Positions 35,736 to 45,276 of a DNA stretch of 64,000 nt are shown piece after piece. Numbering within the stretch: position 1 is the stretch's first letter; each line of letters starts with the position of its first letter. The translations under genes were made by a program, and so were the position numbers. The notes under the pieces are model-generated. The model was not told the DNA's origin. It did not search any database and worked only from the letters and a program-made list of their open reading frames with translations. Source of the stretch: 39-52-133 sp035531075 (GTDB lineage Bacteria > Pseudomonadota > Gammaproteobacteria > Burkholderiales > Gallionellaceae); the NCBI GenBank assembly GCA_035531075.1, contig DATKTO010000038.1, positions 124,001 through 188,000 on the forward strand, written 5' to 3'.

Positions 35736-36809
35736 ATGACCATGGACGCAGAACTGGCGTCATGGCTAACGCTAAGCCAAATTCCCGGGTTGGGCAACGA
35801 AAGCTTGCGCCGTTTGCTGCAAGCCTTTGGATCGCCAACTGCCATTTTAGCTGCCCCGGCAGCCAGCTTGAAACAAATCGTCAAACCCGCGATAGCAAAT
35901 GCCATCGTACAAGACCCCGACTACGATGCGCTGGCTCCTGTTGCTGCCTGGCTTGAAGACCCGCTTAACCGCATAATCACGCTGGCAGATTGCGACTATC
36001 CCAAGTCTCTGCTTAACATCCCCGATCCTCCGCTTCTTTTGTACGTCAAAGGCAGGCTCGATCTTCTCAACCATACCTCGCTCGCCGTGGTGGGCAGCCG
36101 AAATGCATCGGCACAAGGAGTGCGCAATGCCGAAAGTTTTGCTCAGGCAGTAAGCGATGCTGATCTGTGTATCGTAAGCGGCATGGCACATGGCATTGAT
36201 ACGGCTGCCCACTGGGGCGGCCTGCGTGGTCGTGGTTCCAGCATTGCTGTCGTTGGCACCGGGCTGGACAAGGTTTATCCGGCAGCCAACCGCGATCTGG
36301 CGCACCAGTTGGCTCATGAGGGCGCTTTAATTTCTGAGTTTCCATTGGCTACGCCGCCACTTGCTCAAAACTTTCCGCGCCGCAATCGCATCATCAGCGG
36401 TTTATCCCTGGGCTGTCTGGTTGTTGAGGCATCCTTGCAAAGCGGTTCGCTGATCACCGCGCGTATGGCGCTGGAGCAGGGCCGTGAGGTATTTGCTATT
36501 CCCGGATCAATTCATATGCCACAGGCCAAGGGTTGCCACGCGCTTATCAAGCAGGGCGCCAAACTAGTCGAAAATCCGCGAGATATATTTGATGATTTGG
36601 GATGGCATTCAGCTGTTGCCTGTGTGTCTGCCAATAATCAAGATGCCCATCCAGTATTTGCCCATTTGGGATTTGATCCGCTTGATATTGGCAGCTTGAG
36701 CCAGCGCAGCGGCTTGACGATTGAAGCTCTATCCGCCATCCTATTGCAACTTGAGCTAGACGGGCAGGTTACGACCTTAGCCGGAGGCATGTACCAACGT
36801 ATAGTTTAG
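35736..36809 (+). CDS. dprA: DNA-processing protein DprA
   Basis: 357 residues. The Rossmann-like DprA core is complete: VVGSRNASAQG near 113-123, SGMAHGIDTAAHWGGL near 148-163, VGTGLDKVYPAANRDL, EFPLATPPLAQNFPRRNRIISGLS near 200-223 and a C-terminal winged-helix remnant. It loads RecA on incoming single-stranded DNA in natural transformation. It starts five bases after the LysM gene. Its presence suggests competence but does not prove it. Confidence 0.95.
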   Translation: MTMDAELASWLTLSQIPGLGNESLRRLLQAFGSPTAILAAPAASLKQIVKPAIANAIVQDPDYDALAPVAAWLEDPLNRIITLADCDYPKSLLNIPDPPLLLYVKGRLDLLNHTSLAVVGSRNASAQGVRNAESFAQAVSDADLCIVSGMAHGIDTAAHWGGLRGRGSSIAVVGTGLDKVYPAANRDLAHQLAHEGALISEFPLATPPLAQNFPRRNRIISGLSLGCLVVEASLQSGSLITARMALEQGREVFAIPGSIHMPQAKGCHALIKQGAKLVENPRDIFDDLGWHSAVACVSANNQDAHPVFAHLGFDPLDIGSLSQRSGLTIEALSAILLQLELDGQVTTLAGGMYQRIV

Positions 36810-36844
36810 AGGCTCCCTTTAAACATTGTTTATTTTGAGGCGCC

Positions 36845-37300
36845 ATGTTCGACATCCTGATGTTTTTATTTGAAAGTTACTTCAATGCAGGCAGTTACCC
36901 CGATCCCGACAAGCTGACCATTAAACTCAGCGCCGCCGGTTTTGAGGACGATGATATTACACGCGCTCTTACCTGGTTATCCGGCCTCAAGCAATTAACA
37001 CAGGCGGATTATCCCGCCAGCATCAATCAGAGCGGCTTGCGCAGTTATGCCAAGCTGGAGACGCAGTGCATCAGTCCGGAAGGACTGCATTTTATTTCCT
37101 TCTGGGAACACAACAAAATGATCACTCCTGTAGAACGCGAGATGATCATTGACCGCGCTGTGGCATTTGGACGAGACGGTTTACCCCTGGACAGGGTTAA
37201 ACTGATTGCACTGATGGTACTGTGGAACCAGCATGAGGAATTAGACCCGTTGCTGGTCGAAGACCTGCTTACCCCGGCTAATTCAGCCCAACTACACTAA
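36845..37300 (+). CDS. smg: Smg family protein (DUF494)
   Basis: 151 residues, matching the small acidic Smg/DUF494 family: MFDILMFLFESYF at the start, LSAAGFEDDDI near 29-39, and a C-terminal ALMVLWNQHEELDPLLVEDLL segment. Function is not known; the gene sits between dprA and topA in most proteobacteria that carry it. It ends 22 bases before topA. Confidence 0.92.
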   Translation: MFDILMFLFESYFNAGSYPDPDKLTIKLSAAGFEDDDITRALTWLSGLKQLTQADYPASINQSGLRSYAKLETQCISPEGLHFISFWEHNKMITPVEREMIIDRAVAFGRDGLPLDRVKLIALMVLWNQHEELDPLLVEDLLTPANSAQLH

Positions 37301-37322
37301 CTCGCTCGGCGGAACGTTATAC

Positions 37323-39980
37323 ATGGCATCCAATCTCCTTATCGTCGAGTCTCCGGCCAAAGCCAAGACCCTAAAAAAATATCTGGGCAATGATTTCGAG
37401 GTTCTAGCCACTTTCGGACATGTGCGCGACTTAATCCCTAAAACGGGGGCCATTGATACCGAGAACAACTTTGCCATGCAATACGAAACCATTGCGCGCA
37501 ATAGCAAGCACGTGGATGCCATTGCCAAAGCCGCGGCTGCCGCCGACCGCATCTATCTGGCGACCGACCCGGATAGAGAGGGAGAAGCGATTGCATGGCA
37601 TGTAGCCGAGCTGCTCAAGGCAAAACGCAACCTGAAAAACAAACCCATGCAACGCGTGGTGTTCTATGAAATTACCCAGAATGCAGTGCGCGAAGCGGTG
37701 GCCAACCCCAGAGAAATCGCGATACCGCTGGTGAATGCGCAGCAAGCGCGGCGTGCGCTGGATTATCTGGTGGGTTTTAATTTGTCTCCGCTTTTGTGGC
37801 GAAAAATCCGACCAGGCCTGTCGGCTGGCCGTGTACAGAGTCCGGCTTTGCGCCTGATAGTCGAACGCGAACTAGAAATTGAAGCGTTTCGCTCTCAAGA
37901 GTACTGGTCGGTGCATCTTGATAGTCAAAAGAACAAGCTCCCCTTCACGGCAAAATTGTTTCAGTATCAGGGCAAAAAGCTGGAGCAACTAAGTATTGCT
38001 GGCGAAGCTGAATATCAAAAAATTCACGATAACCTGAATTCGGCGAAATTACCGCCACGCGTCGTGCGAGTGGATAAAAAAGGCAAGCAACGCAACGCAG
38101 CCGCCCCCTTTACTACCTCGACCCTGCAGCAGGAAGGGGTGCGCAAGTTGGGTATGTCTGCTGACAGAGTGATGCGCATCGCCCAACAGCTTTATGAAGG
38201 TATCGATATTGGCGGTCAAACTGTAGGTTTAATCAGTTATATGCGTACGGACTCCGTCAATCTGGCGACGGAAGCAGTGGATGAAATTCGCGGATATATC
38301 GGCGCAAATTTTTCTGCCGATTATCTGCCGCGCACTGTACCCGTATACAAGAGCAAAGCCAAAAATGCCCAGGAAGCGCACGAAGCCATCCGTCCCACTT
38401 CAATTGCCCGTTCTCCTGACAGCATACGAGACGCGTTGACCGTTGACCAGGCGCGCCTATATGAAATGATCTGGAAGCGCACACTGGCCAGCCAAATGAC
38501 CCCAGCCCGATTTGACACCGTCAGCGTGGATATCCGTCTGGGTGGGGACGACACCTTATTCCGCGCCAGCGGACAAACCCTTGTTTTTCCTGGATTTATT
38601 GCAGTCTATCAGGAAGATACCGACGACAGCACGGAAGAAGAGGGGGGGAAGCTCCCGCCTTTGGCCGAAGGTGATGTTTTGCCTTTGGACAAACTCTATG
38701 GCGAACAGCACTTTACCCAGCCTCCACCACGCTTTACTGAAGCTAGTCTAGTTAAAACGCTGGAAGAACACGGCATCGGTCGTCCTTCAACTTATGCAAG
38801 CATTATTTCCACCCTGCAAGCTCGCGAATACGCATTGCTGGAAAAAAAGCGCTTCACCCCCACCGATGTGGGGCGCGTGGTTAACCGTTTCCTGTCAGAA
38901 CATTTCACTCGCTATGTGGACTATGGCTTTACCGCGCAGATGGAAGACGAGCTTGATGAAATATCCGAGGGAAAGCGCGACTGGATACCCGTTTTGGCGG
39001 CATTCTGGGGCGATTTTGACAAGTTAGTTCAAGAAAAGAAAAATATTGAACGCAAGGATGTCACGCAAGAGTTGATCGGAGAGGCTTGTCCAAAATGCGG
39101 CAAGCCGTTGGCTACACGCCTTGGGAAACGCGGCAGTTTCATCGGCTGTACCGCTTACCCGGAATGCGATTACACGCGCAGCACAACTGGAGAAATCGAT
39201 CCCGCTGAGGCGCGCAGGGAGCTCGGCAACGATCCGGTCACCAATCTGCCGGTTTTGTTGCTGCGCGGTCCTTACGGTTATTACGTGCAACTCGGCGAAG
39301 TTGAAGAAGGTGCCAAGAAAAAACCCAGACGCATGTCCTGGCCTAAGGAAGTGCCTCCAGAAAACGCTGACTTGGCCGCAGCCTTGAAACTATTGGAATT
39401 ACCCAAAGAACTGGGTAATCATCCGGAGACCGGGAAAAAGGTGATCGTCAATATCGGCCGCTTTGGGCCTTACGTTGGCCATGATGGTAAATTCAAGTCC
39501 ATACCCAAAACGGAAAGTGTGTTCACCATCGAACTGGATAGGGCGGTCGCATTGCTAGCTGAAGCGAGAACTTCGAATACCGTTTTGCGGGAGCTCGGTG
39601 TGCATCCGGAAGACAAGAAGCCTATTGATGTATGCAATGGCCGTTATGGACCCTATGTTCGTCACGGTAAAGTGAATGCCACCTTGCCCAAGGATGTCTC
39701 GCCGGATGAGGTTACCTTGGAGGAAGCGCTTTTATTGCTTGCTGCACGGGTGGCAAAAGGGCCCGTCAGCAAGAAAAAAGCTGCTGTTAAGAAAGCTGTT
39801 GCCGCCAAGAAGGAGCCCGCTGAGAAGAAGGAGACTAAGGTAAAAAAGACCAGCAAGAAAACACCCGCGGTTAAGAATCCGGCCGTGACCAAGAAGACTA
39901 CCGCTGTTAAAACGGTGGCCGCAGTGAAGAAGGTTGGAACGACAAAGAAAAAGACCGTGGCAAAGAAGGTGAAAGAATAA
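37323..39980 (+). CDS. topA: DNA topoisomerase I
   Basis: 885 residues. Toprim domain at the start (LLIVESPAKAKTLKKYLG; ATDPDREGEAIAWH near 80-93), active-site Tyr in GLISYMRTDSVNLA near 300-313, one tetracysteine zinc motif (CPKCG ... GCTAYPEC near 590-620), then C-terminal topoisomerase repeats (GRFGPYVGHDGKF, GRYGPYVRHGK). The last 80 or so residues are a Lys/Ala/Val/Thr-rich tail resembling histone-like tails. It relaxes negative supercoils. A terminator follows at 39997. Confidence 0.96.
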   Translation: MASNLLIVESPAKAKTLKKYLGNDFEVLATFGHVRDLIPKTGAIDTENNFAMQYETIARNSKHVDAIAKAAAAADRIYLATDPDREGEAIAWHVAELLKAKRNLKNKPMQRVVFYEITQNAVREAVANPREIAIPLVNAQQARRALDYLVGFNLSPLLWRKIRPGLSAGRVQSPALRLIVERELEIEAFRSQEYWSVHLDSQKNKLPFTAKLFQYQGKKLEQLSIAGEAEYQKIHDNLNSAKLPPRVVRVDKKGKQRNAAAPFTTSTLQQEGVRKLGMSADRVMRIAQQLYEGIDIGGQTVGLISYMRTDSVNLATEAVDEIRGYIGANFSADYLPRTVPVYKSKAKNAQEAHEAIRPTSIARSPDSIRDALTVDQARLYEMIWKRTLASQMTPARFDTVSVDIRLGGDDTLFRASGQTLVFPGFIAVYQEDTDDSTEEEGGKLPPLAEGDVLPLDKLYGEQHFTQPPPRFTEASLVKTLEEHGIGRPSTYASIISTLQAREYALLEKKRFTPTDVGRVVNRFLSEHFTRYVDYGFTAQMEDELDEISEGKRDWIPVLAAFWGDFDKLVQEKKNIERKDVTQELIGEACPKCGKPLATRLGKRGSFIGCTAYPECDYTRSTTGEIDPAEARRELGNDPVTNLPVLLLRGPYGYYVQLGEVEEGAKKKPRRMSWPKEVPPENADLAAALKLLELPKELGNHPETGKKVIVNIGRFGPYVGHDGKFKSIPKTESVFTIELDRAVALLAEARTSNTVLRELGVHPEDKKPIDVCNGRYGPYVRHGKVNATLPKDVSPDEVTLEEALLLLAARVAKGPVSKKKAAVKKAVAAKKEPAEKKETKVKKTSKKTPAVKNPAVTKKTTAVKTVAAVKKVGTTKKKTVAKKVKE

Positions 39981-39996
39981 ACTCGGCAATCAAAGA

Positions 39997-40035
39997 GTTG
40001 GGAGAGTTCACATATCCCAACCATTTGTTTATTTT
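39997..40035 (+). terminator. intrinsic terminator after topA
   Basis: GTTGGGA (39997-40003) pairs with TCCCAAC (40015-40021), 11-base loop, followed by a T-rich stretch, between convergent topA and gyrB. Confidence 0.6.
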
Positions 40036-40053
40036 GAATAATATTACGTTTCT

Positions 40054-42435
40054 TTAAACATCCAGGTTTTGTGCGCCTAGAGCATTCTGCTCGATAAATG
40101 CGCGCCTAGGCTCCACAATATCCCCCATCAGCGTCGTAAATATCTCATCTGTCGAAATAAGATCCTCTATACATACTCGCAACAAAACGCGGTTATTTAC
40201 ATCCATGGTGGTTTCCCACAGCTGGGATGGATTCATTTCACCCAATCCCTTGTAACGCTGGATACCTACACCCCGTTTCGCTTCTTCAAGCAACCATTCG
40301 ATTGCCTGTTTAAAGTCCTTCACCGGTTTCTTATGTTCACCGCGCTTGATGAATGCACTTTCACCCAATAGGTTGCTTACAGTCAATGCGGTTTTCTTTA
40401 TTTGCTGGTAATCTCCACTGCGCATGAAATTTTGATCCAGATAGCTGTTGGATTCATTGCCATAGAGATTCTTTTCCAGGCGCAGGCGGTATTCTTCAGT
40501 CGATGGATCAAATTCAGCCTGTATCGTGAGTTCCTTGCCACACACCTGTTGCAGCAGCACCGCGCTTTGCTTTGCCTGGGCTTCGCTATCCAGGTTCAAC
40601 TCCGGCGCTTTAAGCAGTGCATGCAAAGCCTCGGGAGCAATCACTCTGGACAGGCGATTGATTATTGCCTCAGCAAGAAAATATTCTTTCGCCATATTTT
40701 CCAAGACTTCAATTTTCATCGGGGCAGCCCCGACTTCCGTATACAGCTCTGCATCTGCCAGCGCGGAACTCAGCATATAAGTTTTCAAAGCGTGGTCATC
40801 TTTCAAATAACGCTCATCTTTGCCTTGCTTGACCTTATACAGGGGTGGTTGCGCGATATAGATATGACCGCGTTCTACCAGTTCCGGCATCTGACGATAG
40901 AAGAAGGTCAGCAACAGGGTACGAATATGAGCTCCGTCAACGTCCGCATCTGTCATGATTATTATGCGGTGATAGCGCAATTTTTCCGGGTTGTATTCGT
41001 CTTTGCCTATGCTTGTACCTAGAACTGTTATCAATGTTGCAATTTCTTGCGAAGATATCAGTTTTTCGAAACGCGCCCTTTCCACGTTCAAAATCTTGCC
41101 TTTCAGCGGCAATATCGCTTGGAATTTACGATCCCTGCCCTGCTTGGCCGAGCCACCAGCTGAGTCACCCTCAACCAGATACAATTCTGACTTGGCAGGA
41201 TCCTTTTCCTGACAATCTGCCAACTTACCGGGTAGACCCATGCCATCCAGTACTCCCTTGCGCCGAGTAATTTCCCTTGCCTTGCGCGCAGCTTCCCTTG
41301 CACGTGCAGCGTCAATAATTTTACTCACAATTATTTTTGCATCAGTTGGTCTCTCCAGCAGAAACGACATTAATTGTTGGGACACAATCTCTTCTACGAT
41401 GGGCCGAACTTCTGACGAAACTAATTTATCTTTTGTTTGCGATGAAAATTTTGGATCTGACAGCTTTACTGATAGAACTGCAGTAAGCCCTTCACGCATA
41501 TCATCACCCGTTGTTTCTACTTTTTCCTTCTTAGCTAGTCCTTCAGTCTCTATGTACTGATTCAATGTCCTGGTCATTGCTGTGCGCAGAGCGGTAAGGT
41601 GTGTTCCGCCATCTCGTTGCGGAATATTATTGGTAAAGCACTGGACTGTCTCCTGATAAGAGTCGTTCCATTGCATCGCAACTTCCGCAGTAATTCCTTC
41701 CTTCTCTATACAAGTGTAAAACACATTTGGATGTAGAACCGTCTTGTTTCTATTCATGTATTCTACAAAACCCTTGACTCCGCCTGTGAATGAAAAGTTT
41801 TCTATTTTTCCATCGCGCTTATCAATTAACGCAATTTTTACCCCATTATTTAGAAATGAAAGTTCGCGTAACCGCTTAGCGAGAATATCGAAATGGTATT
41901 CAACCAAGCCAAATGTCTCCTTGCTGGCCATAAAATGAATTTCTGATCCGCGCTTATCGGTGTCTTCTATTACTTTAAGCGGTGCAACCGGATCTCCATT
42001 GTGAAACTCCATGAAGTGTTTTTTTCCATTTCTGCAAATAGTCAGCTTCAACCATTCAGACAAGGCATTTACAACAGATACACCTACGCCATGCAAGCCG
42101 CCTGAAACCTTGTAAGAGTTGCTGTCAAACTTACCGCCTGCATGCAAAATAGTCATGATAACTTCAGCAGCAGAGCGGTTTTCTTCAGCGTGAATATCCG
42201 TTGGTATACCACGTCCGTTATCGGTCACACTGATTGAATTATCTATATGTATCGTAACATTAATTTCGTTACAATAACCTGCCAGCGCCTCGTCTATGGC
42301 ATTATCTACAACTTCAAATACCATGTGATGCAGACCACTTCCATCACTCGTATCCCCAATGTACATACCGGGGCGCTTGCGCACTGCTTCAAGCCCCTTA
42401 AGTACTTTAATGCTTTCGGAAGTATATTCGCTCAT
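40054..42435 (-). CDS. gyrB: DNA gyrase subunit B
   Basis: 793 residues. GHKL ATPase motifs (VVDNAIDEALAGYC, TDNGRGIPTD, GGLHGVGVSVVNALS near 113-127), the Toprim EGDSAGGSAKQGRDR near 424-438 and the C-terminal QRYKGLGEMNP are intact. With GyrA it introduces negative supercoils. It is the last gene of the leftward dnaA-dnaN-gyrB cluster; recF is absent from the cluster, as in other betaproteobacteria. A parS site lies 15 bases upstream of its start. Confidence 0.97.
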   Translation of the reverse strand: MSEYTSESIKVLKGLEAVRKRPGMYIGDTSDGSGLHHMVFEVVDNAIDEALAGYCNEINVTIHIDNSISVTDNGRGIPTDIHAEENRSAAEVIMTILHAGGKFDSNSYKVSGGLHGVGVSVVNALSEWLKLTICRNGKKHFMEFHNGDPVAPLKVIEDTDKRGSEIHFMASKETFGLVEYHFDILAKRLRELSFLNNGVKIALIDKRDGKIENFSFTGGVKGFVEYMNRNKTVLHPNVFYTCIEKEGITAEVAMQWNDSYQETVQCFTNNIPQRDGGTHLTALRTAMTRTLNQYIETEGLAKKEKVETTGDDMREGLTAVLSVKLSDPKFSSQTKDKLVSSEVRPIVEEIVSQQLMSFLLERPTDAKIIVSKIIDAARAREAARKAREITRRKGVLDGMGLPGKLADCQEKDPAKSELYLVEGDSAGGSAKQGRDRKFQAILPLKGKILNVERARFEKLISSQEIATLITVLGTSIGKDEYNPEKLRYHRIIIMTDADVDGAHIRTLLLTFFYRQMPELVERGHIYIAQPPLYKVKQGKDERYLKDDHALKTYMLSSALADAELYTEVGAAPMKIEVLENMAKEYFLAEAIINRLSRVIAPEALHALLKAPELNLDSEAQAKQSAVLLQQVCGKELTIQAEFDPSTEEYRLRLEKNLYGNESNSYLDQNFMRSGDYQQIKKTALTVSNLLGESAFIKRGEHKKPVKDFKQAIEWLLEEAKRGVGIQRYKGLGEMNPSQLWETTMDVNNRVLLRVCIEDLISTDEIFTTLMGDIVEPRRAFIEQNALGAQNLDV

Positions 42436-42450
42436 AATTTTCTTTCAGTT

Positions 42451-42466
42451 TGTTTCACGTGAAACA
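42451..42466. other. parS: parS site 1 (gyrB-dnaN spacer)
   Basis: TGTTTCACGTGAAACA, identical to the conserved bacterial parS palindrome that binds ParB/Spo0J. The parA and parB genes are about 9-10 kb to the right. Confidence 0.95.
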
Positions 42467-42484
42467 CCGTATTCTTGACCACTA

Positions 42485-43591
42485 TTAAATTCGCATGGGC
42501 ATGACGACATATTTAAAGTCTTCATTGCCAGGTACCGTAATTAATATGCTGCTATTGGAGTCGCCAAAGGAAAAAGTTACTTCCTGAGTAGCCGCATTGG
42601 TTAGACCATCCAATAGATAATTAACATTAAAGCCAATATCAAGCGCTGGCCCATGATATTCGTTTTCTATGTCCTCTTGGGCTTCTTCTTGCTCGCTATT
42701 GCTGCTTATTATGCGCATATTTTTTTCAGTCATGACAAAGCGAACGCCTCTGAATTTTTCATTGGACAGGATCGCTGCGCGCTGCAATGCCTGAAGTATG
42801 GTTTGGCGGTCTAAGGTTAAATGATTGGTGTAATTTGGAATGACGCGATCATAGTCCGGGAATTTACCATCAATCACTTTAGACGTTAATGTAATGTCAG
42901 AGAATGAAATCTTTACCTGTTTTTCAGCTAATTCAAGTTTTATCTTATCTTCAGAGTCCTGCAAAAGCTTAAACAATTCATTGACTGTTTTTCTGGATAA
43001 AATAACTTCTCGTTTAGTGTAATCTGAATCAAGTTTTGCGCTTGTATAGGCTAAACGGTGTCCATCCGTAGCGATTAATTTGATCAATCCGCCATCTATT
43101 ACTAATAAGACCCCGTTTAAATAGTACCTTATATCTTGCTGTGCCATCGCATATTGAACGGCACCTAACAATTTTTTTAATAACTTTTGCTCAATTTCGA
43201 TTGTAGTTGAATTCTGTAACTGTTCGCTGACTTTTGGAAAATCTTGCGCGGGCAACGTTTGCAACGTAAATTTACTTTTTAGAACTTTAACTAATAATTT
43301 TGAATCATGAATATCCAAGGTAATCTTGCTGCTATCCGGTAATACTCTCAGTATTTCCTGCAATTTTTTAGCTGCTACGGTTATTGATTCATTTTCACCG
43401 GAAAATTCACTATCTTTAATTTCAGTAGTGATTTGAATTTCCAGGTCTGTTGCCACAAAGCGAATACCTGTCTTGTTTTTTTCAATTAATACATTGGACA
43501 ATATAGGTAGTGGTTGTTTTCTTTCCACAATGCCAACGACAGTCTGCAATGGCTTTAATAAAACGTCTTTATTAATCTTTTCAATAAACAT
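42485..43591 (-). CDS. dnaN: DNA polymerase III beta sliding clamp
   Basis: 368 residues in three repeated clamp domains: KPLQTVVGIVERKQPLPILSNVLIE (about 17-41), LPDSSKITLDIHDSKLLVKV near 95 and GALQ/AILSNEKFRGVRF near 275-290, ending YVVMPMRI. It is the ring-shaped processivity clamp of replication. Base composition here is clearly more AT-rich than in the flanking metabolic genes. AAGGA lies 11 bases before the ATG. Confidence 0.96.
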   Translation of the reverse strand: MFIEKINKDVLLKPLQTVVGIVERKQPLPILSNVLIEKNKTGIRFVATDLEIQITTEIKDSEFSGENESITVAAKKLQEILRVLPDSSKITLDIHDSKLLVKVLKSKFTLQTLPAQDFPKVSEQLQNSTTIEIEQKLLKKLLGAVQYAMAQQDIRYYLNGVLLVIDGGLIKLIATDGHRLAYTSAKLDSDYTKREVILSRKTVNELFKLLQDSEDKIKLELAEKQVKISFSDITLTSKVIDGKFPDYDRVIPNYTNHLTLDRQTILQALQRAAILSNEKFRGVRFVMTEKNMRIISSNSEQEEAQEDIENEYHGPALDIGFNVNYLLDGLTNAATQEVTFSFGDSNSSILITVPGNEDFKYVVMPMRI

Positions 43592-43791
43592 TCTTTATAT
43601 ATCCTTAATAATAATAATAACAGTGCATTTATTTGTTAGTAACTGTTAAATACGTTTATCTACATTGGGTTAATGAAAAAAATCAAGCTGTATAAACTAT
43701 CCGGTATTTGTTATTAGTTTGTGTATAACTTTTCGCAAATATTACTTAAAGCTAGTTATCCACAAAATATACGTTTTTATTAATACTGTTA
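43592..43791. other. oriC: probable replication origin oriC (dnaN-dnaA spacer)
   Basis: A 200-base AT-rich spacer. It has a perfect DnaA box TTATCCACA (43756-43764, + strand), TTATACACA (43720-43728, - strand), a one-mismatch TTATCTACA (43656-43664, + strand) and five tandem TAA triplets (43606-43620) resembling DnaA-trio unwinding elements. Position beside dnaA and dnaN also fits. The dnaA-rpmH spacer, with one box, is the alternative or may contribute. Confidence 0.65.
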
Positions 43792-45129
43792 TTAATTTCT
43801 TAACGTTTGATTCAGCAAATTGAAATCCGAATTGAGTGCATGATCCAAATTTCGTAAGCTTTCAATGGTCTTGCATGCATGTAAGACTGTTGAGTGATCT
43901 CTGCCGCCAAAAGCATTGCCGATTTCGGGTAAGCTTAATTGGGTTAGCTCTCTCGCTAAACACATCGCAATTTGTCTGGGTCTTGCAATCGCCCTGGTTC
44001 TTTTCTTTGACAGAAGTTCGACTATTTTAAGCCTATAGAAATCAGCGACTGTTTTTTGAATATTTTCAATTGAAACCTGCTTATTCTGGGCAGAAAGCAA
44101 GTCTCTTAACGCTTCCTTGGCTGATTCAACGCTAATACTTTCTTTATGAAATTTAGCATAAGCCAATATTCTATTCAACGCGCCTTCAAGTTCTCTTATA
44201 TTCGAACGAACATGCTTTGCAATAAAAAACGCAACTTCCTCTTTAATGGGATGATTGAGCGCAGATGCCTTGCGCAACAATATTGCAACCCGCATTTCTA
44301 AACCCGGCGGCTCAACAGCTACCGTCAAACCACAACTAAATCTAGAAGTTAAGCGTGACTCTATGCCCGTTATCTCTTTTGGGAAGGTATCGCAAGTTAT
44401 AACGACCTGTTTATTTGCATCAATTAGAGAATTTAGGGTATAAAAAAATTCCTGTTGTGTACCCGGTTTGTCTGCAATAAATTGGATATCGTCAATCAGC
44501 AGCAGATCTAGAGAGTTGTAAAACTGTTTAAACTCATCAAACTTCTTGGTTTGAAATGCGCGTACAACATCTGAAATATAATTGGTGGCATGCACATAAC
44601 AAATCTTGGCTTGAGGATTGTCATGCTTAACAAGGTTGCCGATTGACTGTATTAAGTGAGTTTTTCCTAGCCCAACGCCGCCGTAGATAAAAAGCGGGTT
44701 ATACATAGTCCCTGGGAAATTAGCGACCTGCATCGCAGCAGCGTGTGCCAATTGATTAGCTTTACCGGTAACAAAATTATCAAAAGCGAGTAAGCCATTC
44801 AATTTACTGTGATTTCTTGGGCTTTTCAGAACGGTCGGCTCGACAATGTCCACGGGCACAAATTTTTGTGAAGCTGGGCTAACAATTTTTTTGCTAATTT
44901 TTAACTCAAATTGCGGCGTAATTTTTAAAAATGACTGAGCCTTTTTTGTTATTTCCGGCAAAAAACGCTCCTGAATTACCTTTAATATAAAAGTATTTGG
45001 TGCCGTTAATGTAATGATATCTCCTTTTACTTCACAGATCAGCGGCTTAATCCAAGAGTTAAACTGTTGAGGGGGAAGACTTTCTTCAAAAGAATGAAGA
45101 CAAGAATCCCACATTGTTTTGTCTGACAT
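43792..45129 (-). CDS. dnaA: chromosomal replication initiator DnaA
   Basis: 445 residues. Domain I (1-85), a short linker, AAA+ domain III with Walker A GGVGLGKTHLIQ near 149-160, Walker B LLIDDIQF near 213-220 and domain IV ending with the DNA-binding signature GGRDHSTVLHACKTIE near 408-423. It binds DnaA boxes and opens oriC. A DnaA box overlapping its predicted -35 element suggests autorepression. Confidence 0.97.
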   Translation of the reverse strand: MSDKTMWDSCLHSFEESLPPQQFNSWIKPLICEVKGDIITLTAPNTFILKVIQERFLPEITKKAQSFLKITPQFELKISKKIVSPASQKFVPVDIVEPTVLKSPRNHSKLNGLLAFDNFVTGKANQLAHAAAMQVANFPGTMYNPLFIYGGVGLGKTHLIQSIGNLVKHDNPQAKICYVHATNYISDVVRAFQTKKFDEFKQFYNSLDLLLIDDIQFIADKPGTQQEFFYTLNSLIDANKQVVITCDTFPKEITGIESRLTSRFSCGLTVAVEPPGLEMRVAILLRKASALNHPIKEEVAFFIAKHVRSNIRELEGALNRILAYAKFHKESISVESAKEALRDLLSAQNKQVSIENIQKTVADFYRLKIVELLSKKRTRAIARPRQIAMCLARELTQLSLPEIGNAFGGRDHSTVLHACKTIESLRNLDHALNSDFNLLNQTLRN

Positions 45130-45165
45130 AATCTGAATGTGAATACTGAAAATAAATTTTCTTCT

Positions 45166-45194
45166 ATTCTACAGCCTGACAGGAAAGTTATCCA
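45166..45194 (-). promoter_or_regulatory. predicted dnaA promoter
   Basis: On the - strand TGGATA (45189-45194), 17 bases, TAGAAT (45166-45171). The -35 element lies inside a perfect DnaA box (45188-45196). Confidence 0.55.
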
Positions 45195-45196
45195 CA
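45188..45196 (+). promoter_or_regulatory. DnaA box in the dnaA-rpmH spacer
   Basis: Perfect TTATCCACA between the divergent dnaA and rpmH genes, overlapping the predicted dnaA -35 element and 15 bases from the rpmH -35. Confidence 0.85.
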
Positions 45197-45211
45197 GAGA
45201 ATAAATTGTAC

Positions 45212-45240
45212 TTGACACCGCCCCCGTAAAGTATTGTAAT
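45212..45240 (+). promoter_or_regulatory. rpmH-rnpA promoter
   Basis: Perfect TTGACA (45212-45217), 17 bases, TGTAAT (45235-45240, 5 of 6 to consensus). The predicted start is about 45247, 30 bases before rpmH. Confidence 0.8.
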
Positions 45241-45276
45241 CGCAGGCTTTCGAAAACTTACTACAGGGCCCTAATT

